DNA from: Chimonanthus salicifolius
Lineage: Eukaryota > Streptophyta > Magnoliopsida > Laurales > Calycanthaceae
Reading direction: 5' to 3'
DNA: 64,000 nucleotides
NCBI GenBank assembly: GCA_013350335.1
Contig: CM023535.1
Location: 33,264,991-33,328,990, forward strand
Part shown: positions 33,691 through 45,734 of the stretch, piece by piece
How positions within the stretch are numbered: position 1 is the first letter of the stretch
How the letters are laid out: each line of letters starts with the position of its first letter
Notes under the pieces: generated by a model
The model's input: the letters and a program-made list of their open reading frames with translations, nothing else
What the model was told of the DNA's origin: nothing
Database searches by the model: none
Made by a program: the position numbers and the translations under genes

Positions 33691-34019
33691 ACCCCACATG
33701 ATGTGGTTGGGTCTTAGATATGAATGAACAAGTAAGTGATAATATGATTTACTGATTATTGTATGGACAAGGTACCGGAAGTTGAACGACGTGCAAGTCG
33801 TGACCGGGGGATTATTAAGAAAGATCGAACACTGAAGTGAATCTTCAGTAGGTTTCCTACCTACTTGTAACCACAGTTTTACCCTAGTTTTCTTTATGAG
33901 ACTCTTGTTTATTTTATGTGGTTTTGAATGATATGTTATGCATTTACAAATGGCATACAATGCATTGGCATCTCATGCATGGACATGGGATGTTGACTGA
34001 GGTTATACAACGTTGCAAT

Positions 34020-34140
34020 TATGAGTTACCGTCCTCCTTAGGCGATGAGAGTCCCGCCAGGAGGAGTAACATGATGAGAAGAGTCACAATTGGTCTCCTT
34101 AGGCGATGAGAGTCCCGCCAGGAGGACTAATATGTGAAAT
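34020..34140 (+). repeat. 62-bp minisatellite in B LTR
   Basis: Two copies of a unit with CCTCCTTAGGCGATGAGAG and CCCGCCAGGAGG. CCTCCT and AGGAGG can pair. It sits in the variable slot between CATGCATGG and the acceptor-like block. Confidence 0.85.
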
Positions 34141-34911
34141 GAAACAACTCAATGATGAAGTGTCTTTCCACAGGTAACGATGATTACTGTGAATTAACTT
34201 ATCATGTGAGACCTAGATGAAAGTGTACTATGATTTACCTTGACAGTGAGAGTCCCGTCAAGTGATGGCTATGTATGTGTGATGGGGTGGGGCTCATTAC
34301 ATTTGCATACATACATAGCATGGTTTTATATGTTTTTGATAATCATGTACTATGATATATATATATATATATGCATGTTTTATATGCTAACCATGTGGTA
34401 GCCCTGATTCGGGAACCTACTGGGCGCGTTGATCTAACGCCCTAATTCTATCCTCAGAGGATAATGCAGGTACAAGGAAAGGGAAAGAGAAGGTCGATGA
34501 CCGGGAGGAGAGCCAAGCCTAAGCGCTTGAATATTGCACTAGACTTCTTTATTACTGTCATTTGAATTTATAATTTGAAGACATGTAATAAGTTATTAAT
34601 TTGCTATGGTTTGATTAGGTTACTAACTATGGATGGTTATTTATGTTAATTAATATTTGAGACTGTTACTTACTATCTAGTCATTCTATTCCGCAATTAG
34701 TCTAGTTTATTCCGCAAGTTGTTGTTAGTTCCATGTGTGATTTATTATCATGGTCTAGTCCATGTACAGGCCAGTTAAGGTTCAGACTTGAGTAGTCTGA
34801 ACTTAACTCGCATCGTGACTCCCCCGCTCTCTTTCACTCCTGTGTTTCTTTCAAAAAGAAATTTTCAGACTCTGATTTTCGGAAGGGTGAGAAAGGGCGG
34901 GGCGTTACAGT

Positions 34912-34923
34912 TGGTATTAGAGC
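34912..34923 (+). other. Primer-binding site of B, one mismatch
   Basis: TGGTATTAGAGC, one C-to-T change from the initiator tRNA-Met complement, two bases after the 5' LTR. Confidence 0.9.
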
Positions 34924-35521
34924 GAAACGGGAAGTTGAATCATCGAAGTAAGATTAAGACGGTTTCATGTCTCACTGACGGATAAGAATCCCAACTGACC
35001 GACTCTTCGGAGTCCGCTGACTGGGGGCCAGATTAATTTATTTCGAGTAACTCAGACTGAACAATCAATCTGAGAACAACAATGAAAGATAGCAAAGTAA
35101 AGTACACTCATCATAATTGGACATATCAAACATAGCAAAGTAGGATGCACTCCCCTGATATCCCCCATTGAGAAACAAACAACAGAAATTTAGAGATTTC
35201 CCAAGAAACAAAAGAAACAAAGAGTGATGATTTGGCAATATCCCCAAACTGAGAAGTGATACATAATACTTAGGGAGGGTTTTCCCCGAGAACAGCAGAA
35301 CATCAGAATTTCCCCAAATTGAGAAATGATACTCGATATTTAGGAAGTTCTCTAAAAAACAAAGAAATACAAAGAATGCTCATTTGGCAATTTTCCCAAA
35401 CAGGAGATATTACGTGATACATAAGAAAACTTCCCAAAACAAGAAATATAAGATGATGATCAGGGAATTTCCCAAGTATGTGAACATAGATTCTGATGTG
35501 AAACTAAGTCGATCAATGGGT
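34924..35521 (+). other. Leader of B, expanded
   Basis: About 600 bp, longer than the ~410 bp leaders elsewhere. Extra copies of TTTCCCCAAATTGAGAAA-type repeats account for the extra length (35150-35480). Confidence 0.8.
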
Positions 35522-35607
35522 CGATGACAACAATTGGTGGGTATATCGACCCCATGAAAGATACAGTAGTTCCATGGTAAAGGTGACGAGGTCATTTGTT
35601 TACATTG

Positions 35608-35725
35608 AGACGTGGTATGGGTGCGTCCCTCACATGATGTTGATGATTGAGACGTGGTATGGGTGCGTCCCTCACATGATGTTGATGATTGAGATGTGGT
35701 ATGGGTACGTCCCTCACATGGTATT
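35608..35725 (+). repeat. 42-bp tandem repeat in B spacer
   Basis: Three copies of a unit with GAGACGTGGTATGGGTGCGT and CCCTCACATG; the third has two changes. Confidence 0.92.
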
Positions 35726-36163
35726 GATGAGATAAGAATATAAACTTCATGAGTATGGCTTAGAGTAGCTATGAGACTGTGGGACCCTTGTTATGAAATA
35801 CGGAGACTTGGTCCCGTAGGGCTACCGTTGAGGAGTGGGTCCTTCACATGCTACGCGCTGGAGGGCGTTCTCACGGCTATTTTGCACACTGGATGTGCCT
35901 GGATGCGCAGAGCTAGGTACTATTTTACCCCGTGGGGGTGGTACTAGTCTCATCAGACGCAGATCGACCGCCTTAGAGCTTGACTGAATCACCTATGAGG
36001 TGAAGGGATGCAGGGCGAGGTAGACCGGATCACGTTGGACGTGGGTCTTCTGCTTGGTAAGTCATGAGCCCTAAGTCTTGCAAGGGGTCGGGATATATTT
36101 GTGATTTGATATGGTTACCACAGCCTTATAGTGATTCATTTGAATGTTGTTCCTACGGATATT

Positions 36164-36360
36164 AATCATACATAAATGATACTCATGGACAGAGTGATAC
36201 CAAGGAAGGATGGTTTCCATGAATGGATTATACCCATAGGTGGGTTATTTCATGGATAGTTATTAATCATACATAAATAATACTCATGGACAGAGTGATA
36301 CCAAGGAAGGATGGTTTCCATGAATGGATTATACCCATAGGAGGGTTATATTCATGGATG
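36164..36360 (+). repeat. 97-bp direct repeat in B spacer
   Basis: Two copies starting ATTAATCATACATAAAT and ending in the GGATTATACCCATAGG block. Confidence 0.92.
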
Positions 36361-36544
36361 ATTATTAAACAGGGATAAATGACATATTGACCTAATGATT
36401 GGGACATGTTTCGATTTACATCCCACGTTTTAAGAAAAGGGTGTTGGTCGTATTACGACTTGCATCACCAGAAAAGTTGGTATTGAAAGGTACTCAATAT
36501 CGTAGAAGTTTTGAACAAAAGTTGTTAGTCACATAGAGACTTAT

Positions 36545-37954
36545 GTGCAAAGAAAGATGTGTTTAAATTTGGAGATGTACTCAACGGAAAAGATAAGTGT
36601 CGGCGTAGACATACCGGAATGGGAATTACGACCAGGACAAGGTCTTTTATTCCGGGGAAGAACATATGTGCCAAAGAGTTGCAGGAAAGAGTTACTGATT
36701 GAGGCACATCAGTCCAAGCTCTCTATCCATCCGGGCAGCACCAAAATGTACCATGATTTAAAGAGGCATTATTGGTGGCATGGACTAAAAAGGGATGTGG
36801 CGGAATTCGTGGCACATTGTCTAACTTGTCAGCAAGTTAAGACTGAACACCAAAAGCCACCAGGGTTACTCAAACCCTTAGCAGTGCCAGAATGGAAATG
36901 GGAACACATTTCCATGGACTTTGTATAGGGGTTACCGAGGTCTTCAAAGGGCAATGACGCCATATGGGTCGTAGTCGACCGGCTGACCAAGTCCGCACAT
37001 TTCATTCCTATCAAGATGACAGATTCATCTGAGACATTGGGTCGGCGATATATTAAAGAGGTCATTCGGCTACATGGCATTCCCGGAACGATAGTATCGG
37101 ACAGAGATGGCCGTTTTACCGGCAGAGTATGGCAAAGCATGCAGTTAGCCATGGGGACAGATTTATTGACTAGCACCACTTTCCATCCACAAACTGATGG
37201 ACAGTCTGAAAGGACAATACAAACCTTGGAAGACATGCTAAGAGCATGCATGTTAGATTTCAAGGGTGGATGGGAGGACCACTTACCACTAGTGGAGTTC
37301 TTGTATAATAACAGCTATCAGGCAAGCCTTCAGATGGCTCCATACGAGGCATTATATGGTAGACCGTGTAGGTCACCGGTATGTTGGACAGAGGCTGGAG
37401 AGCCTGCATTGATCGGACTGGAACTAGTCGCAGAGACTACCGCACAAATTAAGTTGATACGTCAACATTTATTGACTGCACAGAGTCGGCAAAAGAGCTA
37501 TGCTGATAAAAGGAGACGGTTTCTGGAATTTGAAGTGGGAGACATGGTATTTCTAAAGGTCTCACCACGGAAGGGACATATGAGGTTCGGAAAGAAGGGG
37601 AAGCTGTCGCCAAGATATGTGGGACCGTTTTCCATCATAAGAAGGATGGGGGATGTAGCGTACCAGTTAGCACTACCTTCACAGTTAGCAGCTCTACATG
37701 ATGTGTTTCATGTGTCAATGCTAAGAAAGTATAATCCGGATCCGTCCCATGTTTTGAATGTTCAGGATATTGAAGTGCAAAGCGACGTGACGTACGTCAA
37801 GAAACCGGTCAGGATAGTGGAGACCGAACAAAGGGTGTTGCGAAACAGAGCAATTCAGTTCGTAAAAGTGGTATGGGACCGTCATGGTGATGAAGAGGCC
37901 ACATGGGAACTTGAATCGGAGATGAGAACAGCTCACCCCGAATTATTTATGTAA
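36545..37954 (+). pseudogene. pol: Integrase with chromodomain, B (one stop)
   Basis: A frame of 470 codons with a single in-frame TAG (36926-36928) just after SMDFV. Order: end of the RNase H linker ([10 protein letters not shown]), HHCC zinc finger (AHQSKLSIHPG ... HCLTCQQVK, all four ligands present), DDE core (SMDFV; IVSDRDGRFTG; HPQTDGQSERTIQTLEDML), KKGKLSPRYVGPFSI, LHDVFHVSMLRKYNPDPSH and a full chromodomain (AIQFVKVVWDRHGDEEATW) ending HPELFM. It keeps residues that M has lost. It is the best-preserved coding region here, although the ATG at 36545 is probably not a native start. Confidence 0.93.
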
Positions 37955-38017
37955 TTTATTTTGAGAACCCTACTTCGTTCGATTTTCGGGATGAAAATTT
38001 TAAAAAGAGGGTTATAT

Positions 38018-38200
38018 TGTAGCACCCCAATTTCTCAATGAAGTGGATAATTACGAAAATGCCCCTGATGTGTTAAATTAATTATTTTGTGATGTTAAGT
38101 AAGGAAATGGTGGGGCCCATTGCTCAAATTAAGATCATATGAGCACATTATGAATGTCAAGTTTGATTGGATGGGTAATGTACATCAATTGGGTCAAAAA
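38018..38200 (+). mobile_element. Truncated 3' LTR of B
   Basis: TGTAGCACCCC... matches 31081-31260 and stops at GGGTCAAAAAT. The next bases are M gag (minus) sequence. AAAT is shared by both parents of the junction. Confidence 0.92.
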
Positions 38201-38548
38201 TCCCTGACCATGTTCAGGTCATTGGCATCACTAGTGCTTCCACTTCCATTCAAATGCTGTTGGAGGACAGAAGTAACTACTGCTTGAACTAAGCTTTGCA
38301 GTTCAGGAGGCACTACTGGTATATTCAAACTGCTTTGCCCCTTTTCTTCTTGATGGGATGGTTGTTCATCATGTTGAGAATTTTGCTCTTCCTCTTCAAG
38401 CCGTGAGTGTCGTTCCTCCTCTTCATGTTGCGATTTTTCTGCCTCCTTCTCATGTTGCGATTTTTCTGCCTCCTGCTCATGTTGAGAGGTTTGTACCACT
38501 TTTTCCTTCCCTTTGTGGTTCTGTCAACTCTCTCTTTTGGAGCCATCT
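38198..38548 (-). pseudogene. gag: gag N-terminal fragment, second copy
   Basis: Nearly identical to 29204-29553. The ATG is at about 38547. It encodes the basic start, SQHEKEAEK repeats and VPPELQSLVQAVVTSVLQQ. It lacks the TGA of the first copy (CGT/CGA-type codon instead), so that stop arose after the duplication or only in one parent. It breaks off at B LTR sequence. Confidence 0.92.
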
Positions 38549-39689
38549 TTTGTAACACCCTGCCCTTTCCGAGATTCAGAGTCTAATTTTTTTTTTTTAA
38601 TAATATAGTAAAGCCGGAAGAGGGCGGACGACGTCACGACGCGAGCTAAGTTCGGACTTCCAAAGTCCGACCCTTAACTGGCCACCCATGTGTGCATGGA
38701 CCAAGTCCATGAAAACCAAGCCACACATGGAACTAAATAAAACTTACGGAATAAACATAACTGATTGCGGAATAAATCGAATATGTGGAATTATAATCAA
38801 TCCTCAGACTGCTCCATTCTCAGATAGCAAAGTACAGGTCTATTTACTTAAAACTAATCCTTCATTCAAACCATAGCAGTTATCTACATTATTACATGTC
38901 CATAATAATGTATTCAAAACGTCAATAAATAAACTCTATTCCAACACCCAAGCATCTATGCTTAGCTTTCCTCGTGAGCCTCAGCCTTTGCCTTTTCCCT
39001 TTCCTTTTCCTGCATCATCCTCTAAGGATAGAATTAGGGCGTTAGATCAACACGCCCAGTAGGTTTTCCGATCAGGGCTGCCACATAGTTAGTATATAAA
39101 AACATGCATATATCATAATATTTGATCATCAAAAACATATAAAATCAATGCTATGTATGTATGTGCAAATGTAATGAGTCCCACCCATCACAAGTATACA
39201 TAGCTATCACTTGACGGGACTCTCACGTCAAGGTAATCCATAGTACTCCTCATTTCCTATGGATAGGACTCTCATCATTAAGTTATTCCTGCTGGCGGGA
39301 CTCTCATCGCTTAAGGAGGCCCCACAGATGCATCACGGCATACCGAGGGAGTGTGGGTTCCGGTTTCCATAATCATCACCCCATGCCATGCATGAGATGT
39401 CAATGAATATATGTCATTTGTAAATATATCTCAACATTCAAAACCCATTTGAAACATAAAACAATAACAACATAACTCATAAAAACCATGATAAAACCCA
39501 ATATAACAGTGGTTACAAGTAGGTAGGAACCTACTGAAAGTTCTCTTAAATGTCCATTTTTTCTTAAGCGTCACCCGTTCATGACTCGTGCGCCTTTCAA
39601 GTTTCGTCATCTTGTTTATATAACAGCAAGTCAATATGCTATCATTTAATTTCCATTTACATCTAAGTCCCAAAAAACCATCTTGTGGG

Positions 39690-40862
39690 GTTCGGCCATA
39701 CCCATGGCCGAACCTCACCCACTTTAGATTTGATCCTCCTTTTCACTTGATCAATACCATCCATATAAACACCTTATATTACATAATATAACTTGGTAGG
39801 GTTCGGTCATACAGCATGGCCGAACCATACCACTTTGGTTTGACCCCTCTTTCAAGTCCTTTAATCATTTATTCCATTATAACTTATATTTACGGTTTTA
39901 CCACTAGGCTAACCAATAATTAATCTTGATAACCACTATTATCAAAACAAATCCACCTTAGTGGGGTTCGGCCATACAACTTGGCCGAACCTCACTATCT
40001 CCATCTTGGTCCTTTAATCCATTCTAATTACATTCAAATGCCATTCAAATCATCCATTTACCTAGCCTTTAGCCGTTCATCATTGTCACTCTATGGGGTT
40101 CGGCCATACAGATAGCCGAACCCTATAGTTCCTTTTATTCACTAAAGAATGGATCTTATGACCTCATCCATTGGAACATCTTTAGACCTTTTTAAAGTCA
40201 AACACCATTCATATCACTTGGTGGGGTTCGGCCATACCCCATGGCCGAACCTCGCCCCTTTTGGTTTTGGGTGCTACTCTTTGCTTCCTTGTTGATAAAC
40301 AATGAGCATCTAAGTCCATTATTCTTTCATCTATGTTAACCTTTAAAACATCACAACAACCATTAACAATTACTAATCATAAACTTAAATCCAAATACCC
40401 ATACAAGGGTCCATTTATCCCATAAAATGGTCCATGGGGTTCGGCCATACACATGGCCGAACCCTATGGTTCTCTTGGTTCAATACTTCCCATGATTATT
40501 CATGGTTTTGACATAATAATTTAACCATAAGAAAGATATGGTTCAGCCATACATTGGCCGACCCAAGACATACACCTTATCTCCATTTTTTTAACACCTT
40601 TACCCTTCCATACCTTGTATGGTTTTTATCTCTCAAAACCATCAAAAATCACCATAAGCTTGTCAAATCCTTTCATGGGGTTCAGCCATCCCAAGTGGCC
40701 GAACCCTATGGCCTATGATTTGAATCTCTTTAACATATACTTTGTGTCTCATTAAAACATGTAAAAATCTCCATGGTTTTGCATGGTTTATAGCCTTCAA
40801 AAACCATCAAAATACCCAAATAATTTCATGGGGTTCCGCCATCCAAAGTGGCCGAACCCAAT
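39690..40862 (-). repeat. TTCGGCCA/TGGCCGAA dyads in L9 (about 9)
   Basis: Copies near 39690, 39798, 39964, 40097, 40224, 40436, 40541, 40680 and 40836. The last three have lost one or two arm bases. Confidence 0.88.
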
Positions 40863-42129
40863 GATCCATTTTTTTATCCTTTTTATACAGCACCATCCAA
40901 GGTTTAAGCCCTTGATGGTGTAACACCCCAATTTCTCAAAGATATGAATATTTACGAAAATGCCACTAGATTGGTAAATTTAATAGATGTTATTGTAAAT
41001 GAGAAAATGGTGGGGCCCATTGTTCAAATTAAGACCCTATGAATATATTATAACGATCAAATTTAAGTAAATGGGTAATGTACATCAAATTGGGTCAAAA
41101 TGGTTAATTGGGTCAAAGGACGCAATTGGGACCCAATGGGTCATAATGAACTTGTTTGACCATTGGTGAGCCCAAATTTAATGGGGTTAAGCTGAATTGA
41201 TTGGAAATTAAATAAAGGATAAATGGGTAGGCATGATGCAAGTATGTAAACCACATGCAAATGGCTAAAACACCCATAAATGGGTCATGGCGTCAAATTG
41301 GATCCATGGGCTAAATGGGGACCCAATGGGTCGAGTTGACCATGGTTGACCATGGTTGACCGTGTGGACCCTCAAGTGAGCTCAAATATGAGTTAAATCA
41401 GGTTGAGTTGGGACTGAAGTGAGTTGGATTTGAATTAAATGGTTGAGTTGACTCAAGTGCATTAAATGAATGGCATTTAATGTGGTGAGTTGAGCAAATG
41501 AGTTGGGTGAGTTAAATTGGAAATCAAAGGGGTCTTGAGTTCAGGTGAGTCAAAGGGGAGGAGAAGAGTTGTCTTGATCTTAAACAACCCAAAACAAGTC
41601 CCACACGTTGGTGACCTTGTAATAGTAATCTCCATGCATGGGTTTAAATGGATTTTAATGAGATGGGATAAGGTTGCATGGGAGTGCCAAAGGATACCTT
41701 GGGAGTGCCAAGGAGTGTCTTGGTTGTGCCAAGTGACTCCTTGGTTAAACCAAAAGTTATGAGGGTGAATGAGAGGTTTTATGGACTGATTGGCAAAATG
41801 GAAACACAACCCATTTGGCCGAATTACACATTGCAAAGAAAAGCTTAGAATTCCATCTCTTCTCACTCTCTCAAAACCCATCTCTTTGGCCGAACCAGCC
41901 CTTGGTGTTCTCACCATTGTTCAAGCTCATAATCGGCTAGAGACTAAGGAAGCAAGAAGGAGGGAAGCAATGAACAAAAGGAGAGAAGAGAAGCAAAGGA
42001 AATTGGTATGTGTTTCCATGGAATTTTGTTTAATAAAATGGGTTAAATGGAACATGATTTGGCCATGGGATGGCCGAATCTATCAAAGGTTTAGAATATG
42101 AATATTGATGTTTAAAAAGATGGAAAACA

Positions 42130-43412
42130 TGGACCATAGGGTTCGGCCACTTTGGATGGCCGAACCCCATGAAATAATTTGGTTAGGTTGATGGTTTTGA
42201 AGGCTAAAAACCATGCAAAACCATGGAGATTGGTACATGTTTTGATGAGGCTAAATAGTTGTTAAAAAGGTTTAAATCATGGATTTGAATGTCATGATTT
42301 GGCCATGGAATGGCCGAATGCATCAAGGGTTTAAACCTTGGGTAAAGGTGGTTTAAATGATAAAAGTAGATCATTGGGTTCGGCCACTTTGGATGGCCGA
42401 ACCCCATGAGGTTATTTGGGTATTTGGATGGTTTTTGAAGTGTAAAAACCATGTAATACTATGGTGATTTTTATATGCTTTTAATGGACATAAGATATAA
42501 GTTAAAAAGGTCCAAATCATGGGCATAGGGTTTGGCCACCTTGGATCGCTGAACCCCATGAAAGTATTTGATAATTTGGTATTTTTTTTGGAGAGATAAA
42601 AACCATACCAATGGTGGAGAGTTTGTTTAAGTGTTTTATTTGGAATGAAAAATTAATGTGTAGGGTCGGCCATGGGATGGCTGAACCATATGGTTCTTAT
42701 GGTTAAAGAGTAGAGCCTAAGTTATGTACGTATGATGGAATCATTGAACCAAGGGAACCATTGGGTTCGGCCATGTGTATGGCCGAACCCCATGGACCAT
42801 TAAATGGGTATTTGGATTCAAGTATATGATTAAAAGTTGTTGATTGTTTTGTAATTTTTTTAAAGGGTCTAAGTTATGAATTTATGATGAAGTATAATGG
42901 ATAAAAGAACCATAGGGTTCGGCCATAAAGTATAATGGATAAAAGAACCATAGGGTTCGGCCATATGTATGGCCGAACCCCATGGAGTAGTGTTGGTGGA
43001 TGAAAGTGATGATTGGAACCAAGGAAATGATGGAAAATTAAGGGCTAGTTAATCACATGGATAGATGAGTAGTTAGTCCTAATTATAAAGGATTAAGAGA
43101 CCAAATTTGGATTGGTGAGGTTCGGCCAAGTAATATGGCCGAACCCCACTAAGGTGGTTTTTATGGAACTTGGTTTTAATATGGTTTAAGGCTAATGGCA
43201 AAACCGTAAATAAAAGTCAAATGATAAAAATGAATAGAGAAGGATTAAAGGACTTGAAAGAGGGGTCAAACCAAAGTAGTATTGTTCGTCCATCAACATG
43301 GCCGAACCCTACCAAGGTATGTTTGTAATATGAGATGTTTTAATGAGGATTAAATAAAAATAGAGATCAAATTATAGTGGGTGAGGTTCGGCCATGGGTA
43401 TGGCCGAACCCC
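42130..43412 (+). repeat. TTCGGCCA/TGGCCGAA dyads in L10 (about 11)
   Basis: Copies near 42139, 42300, 42378, 42528, 42664, 42765, 42958, 43118, 43285 and 43387. At 42885-42965 a ~37-bp piece holding one arm is duplicated, leaving a half-dyad (42916) before the full one. Confidence 0.88.
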
Positions 43413-43732
43413 ACAAGATGGTTTATGAGATCTAAACTTGATTAGAAATCAAGAAGATTAAGTATTAACTTGCTGTTGTATGAACAAGGAAACGGAAGTT
43501 GAACGGCGTGCGAGTCGTGATCGGGTGAAGGTTAAAAGGAATGGACACTTAAGCGAAGTTTCTGTAGGTTTCCTACCTACTTGTAACCACTGTTATATTG
43601 GTTTTATCATGGTTTTTATAAGTTATGCTTTTATTGTTTTATGTTTCAAATGGGTTTTGAATGATGAGACATATTTACAAATGACATATATTCATTGACA
43701 TCTCATGCATGGCATGGGGTGATGATTATGGA

Positions 43733-43950
43733 TTACCTTGACGTGAGAGTTCCAATGAGAGAACACTGTGATATAACTCAATGATGAGAGTCCTATCCAT
43801 AGGAAATGAGGAGTACTGTGGATTACCTCGTCGTGAGAGTCCCAATGAAAGAACACTGTGAAATAACTCAATGATGAGAGTCCTATCCACAGGAAATGAG
43901 GAGTACTGTGGATTACCTTGTCATGAGGTCCCAAAGAAAGAACACTGTAA
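43733..43950 (+). repeat. 95-bp minisatellite in L10
   Basis: About 2.3 copies of a unit with GATTACCTTGTCGTGAGAGT and GATGAGAGTCCTATCCATAGG. It occupies the same slot as the minisatellites of L3, L5, L11, L12 and B but has a different sequence. Confidence 0.88.
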
Positions 43951-45734
43951 AATAACTTGATGGCTATGTATACTTGTGGCGGGTGGGACTCATTACATTT
44001 GCACTTACATACATAGCATTGATTTTATATGTTTTTTATTATCATATATTATGATATATGCATGTTTTTATATACTAACCTTGTGGTAACCCTGATCAGA
44101 AAAACTACTGGGCGCGTTGATCTAACGCCCTAATTCTATCCTTAGAGGATAACGCAGGAAAAGGAAGAGGGAAAGAGAAGGTCGAGGACCAGGAGGGGAG
44201 CCAAGCTTAAGCGCTTGAGTGTTGGAATAGATTTATATTTTACTGTCATTTGAATTACAATTTATGGACATGTAATAGCTAGTAACTTTGCTATGGTTTG
44301 TTTATAGTTTGATAATGGATATTTGGATTAACTAGTTTTAATGGGAGACTTGTACTTACTATCTATTCAGTTTATTTCCGCAATTGGTCTAGTTTATTCC
44401 GCATGACTTGATTAGTTCCATGTGTGGATTGTTATCATGGGCTTAGTCCATGCTCACATGGGTGGCCAGTTAAGGGTCGAACTTTGGAAGTCCGAACTTA
44501 GCTCGTGTCGTGACGTTGCCCGCCCTTTTCCGACTTTAATTTATAAAAAAAACAGAAATTAGACTCTGAATCTCGGAGAGGGCGGGGCGTTACAGATGGA
44601 TTCGTCCATTCCATGGCCAAATCATGCTCCCTTTTACCAATTTATTTCACTAAATTCTTATGTAAACACTTACCAATTTCCTTTGCTTCTCTTCTCTCCT
44701 TTTGATCCTTGCTTTCTTCCTTCTTGCTCCCTTAGTCCTTAGCTGATTGAAAGCTTGAACAATGGTGAAAACACCAAAGGATAATTTGGCCAAGAGGATG
44801 GGTTTTTGAGAGAGGGAGAGAAATGAAAGTTCCAAGCTTATTGAGATATAAAATTTGGCCATATGGTGTATTGCAACCCTTTTGTATATCAGCCCCTTAA
44901 ACCTCTCATTTGTCCTCATAAATATTGGTCTAACCAAAGAGTCATTTGATACCAACCAAGGCACCCCTTGGCACTGTAATAGCCCGAATTTTTAAATCAA
45001 CATATATATAGAATTTATTTATTTTAATAATGGAAAAATTGAAATTTTGATGTTATGAATGCTAAATGGATCAAATTTTGGGGCAAAGGCCCAAGTATGG
45101 TCCAATGGACCATGGATTGGATGGAATTCATTTAAGGGGTCAATAATGGTCAAAGTGGGCCCGATAACCATTTGGGACCCAATGGGTCAAAATGAGTCAA
45201 GCTCTAAGGTAAATGATAGAAAATAATTTAATTGGGCCATGAGCCCAATGGTGACCCAATTGATTGAAATGGGTTGAATTGGAATTAAACCACCTAAGCT
45301 AAAATGGCATAACCAAGTGGGGTCCACCTCCACCTCACCAAGTGAGGTGGCGTGTGGACCAAGGAAAAGGTGGGGTCGACCATCATGGTTGACTTAGTCA
45401 ACCATGGATAAGTTAAGGGGACTAAAGAGGAATAAAGTAGATTAGGTTTGATTAAATTATTTTAAACATCTAAGTTAAGATTAATGGGTTTAAGTGACAT
45501 GGCCGAATGGGGCCCACCTCCACCTCATCAAGTGAGGTGGCGGGTAGGATAGGTGTTGGTGGGGGGCGTCCACCATGGTTGACTTGGTCAACCATGGGTG
45601 GATTTCTTAGAAAGCGAATTTAATGGAATTAAATTAAATATGAATTAATTAACCTAAGTAAGGATTTAATTTAATTAATTAGGTTGGTCAAATTAGGGTC
45701 AAATGAATAAGTTAAAGGGGCAAGTCAGAGGGTG

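Larger units (their letters stand above)
32159..34457 (+). other. Candidate LTR intron in B
   Basis: Donor ACTTTG|GTAAGTTTTT at 32159. The acceptor block GATCTAACGCCC, pyrimidine tract and ATCCTCAG ends at 34457. Size 2.3 kb. Confidence 0.42.
31081..34909 (+). mobile_element. 5' LTR of B (3,829 bp)
   Basis: Starts TGTAACACCCCAATTTC and ends GGGGCGTTACA, followed by the PBS. It holds eight dyads, a 62-bp minisatellite and both splice-like blocks. The first 177 bp are nearly identical to 38018-38197, the truncated 3' LTR. Confidence 0.93.
35522..36540 (+). other. Non-coding spacer replacing gag-PR-RT in B
   Basis: No retroelement protein is encoded here. Its start (GATGACAACAATTGGTGGGT) and its end (ATGAATGGATTATACCCAT with TTATATTCATGGAT) both match the spacer of D at 59236-59575, while the middles differ. 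It holds three 42-bp repeats (35608-35725) and two ~97-bp repeats (36164-36360), and GC-richer DNA at 35800-36060. I do not recognise it. Confidence 0.7.
31081..38200 (+). mobile_element. Non-autonomous Tekay element B
   Basis: A plus-strand element: 5' LTR 31081-34909 (3,829 bp), PBS 34912, leader, a non-coding spacer, an integrase-chromodomain frame, PPT, and the first ~180 bp of the 3' LTR (38018 to about 38197). It is inserted in L9 at TACCT. The 3' LTR breaks off at AAAT, shared with gag of M, and continues as a second copy of the M gag/L9 DNA. Gag, protease, RT and RNase H are missing, so B would depend on helper proteins. Confidence 0.9.
42006..44145 (+). other. Candidate LTR intron in L10
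   Basis: Donor GGAAATTG|GTATGTGTTT at 42006; acceptor block GATCTAACGCCC ... ATCCTTAG ends at 44145. Size 2.14 kb. Confidence 0.42.
40919..44594 (+). mobile_element. Solo LTR L10 (3,676 bp)
   Basis: TGTAACACCCC to GGGGCGTTACA with a perfect TSD GATGG (40914-40918, 44595-44599). It lies in L9 in the opposite orientation. It holds about eleven TTCGGCCA dyads and a 95-bp minisatellite. Confidence 0.97.
39022..44673 (-). other. Candidate LTR intron in L9, interrupted by L10
   Basis: Donor GGAAATTG|GTAAGTGTTT starts at 44673 on the minus strand; acceptor ATCCTTAG ends at 39022. Net size after removal of L10 is 1.97 kb. Confidence 0.38.

Noticed and set aside
36829..37263. Minus-strand frame of 144 residues (also 25656-26069 plus)
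   Set aside because: Antisense shadow of the integrase core. The sense strand has the recognisable protein.
38358..38555. Plus-strand frame repeating LPPSHVAIF (also 29364-29612)
   Set aside because: Antisense shadow of the SQHEKEAEK-coding gag region.
41477..42101. Frames of 146 and 103 residues in L10
   Set aside because: LTR sequence around the pyrimidine- and purine-rich blocks. Homologous LTRs have stops and indels there.
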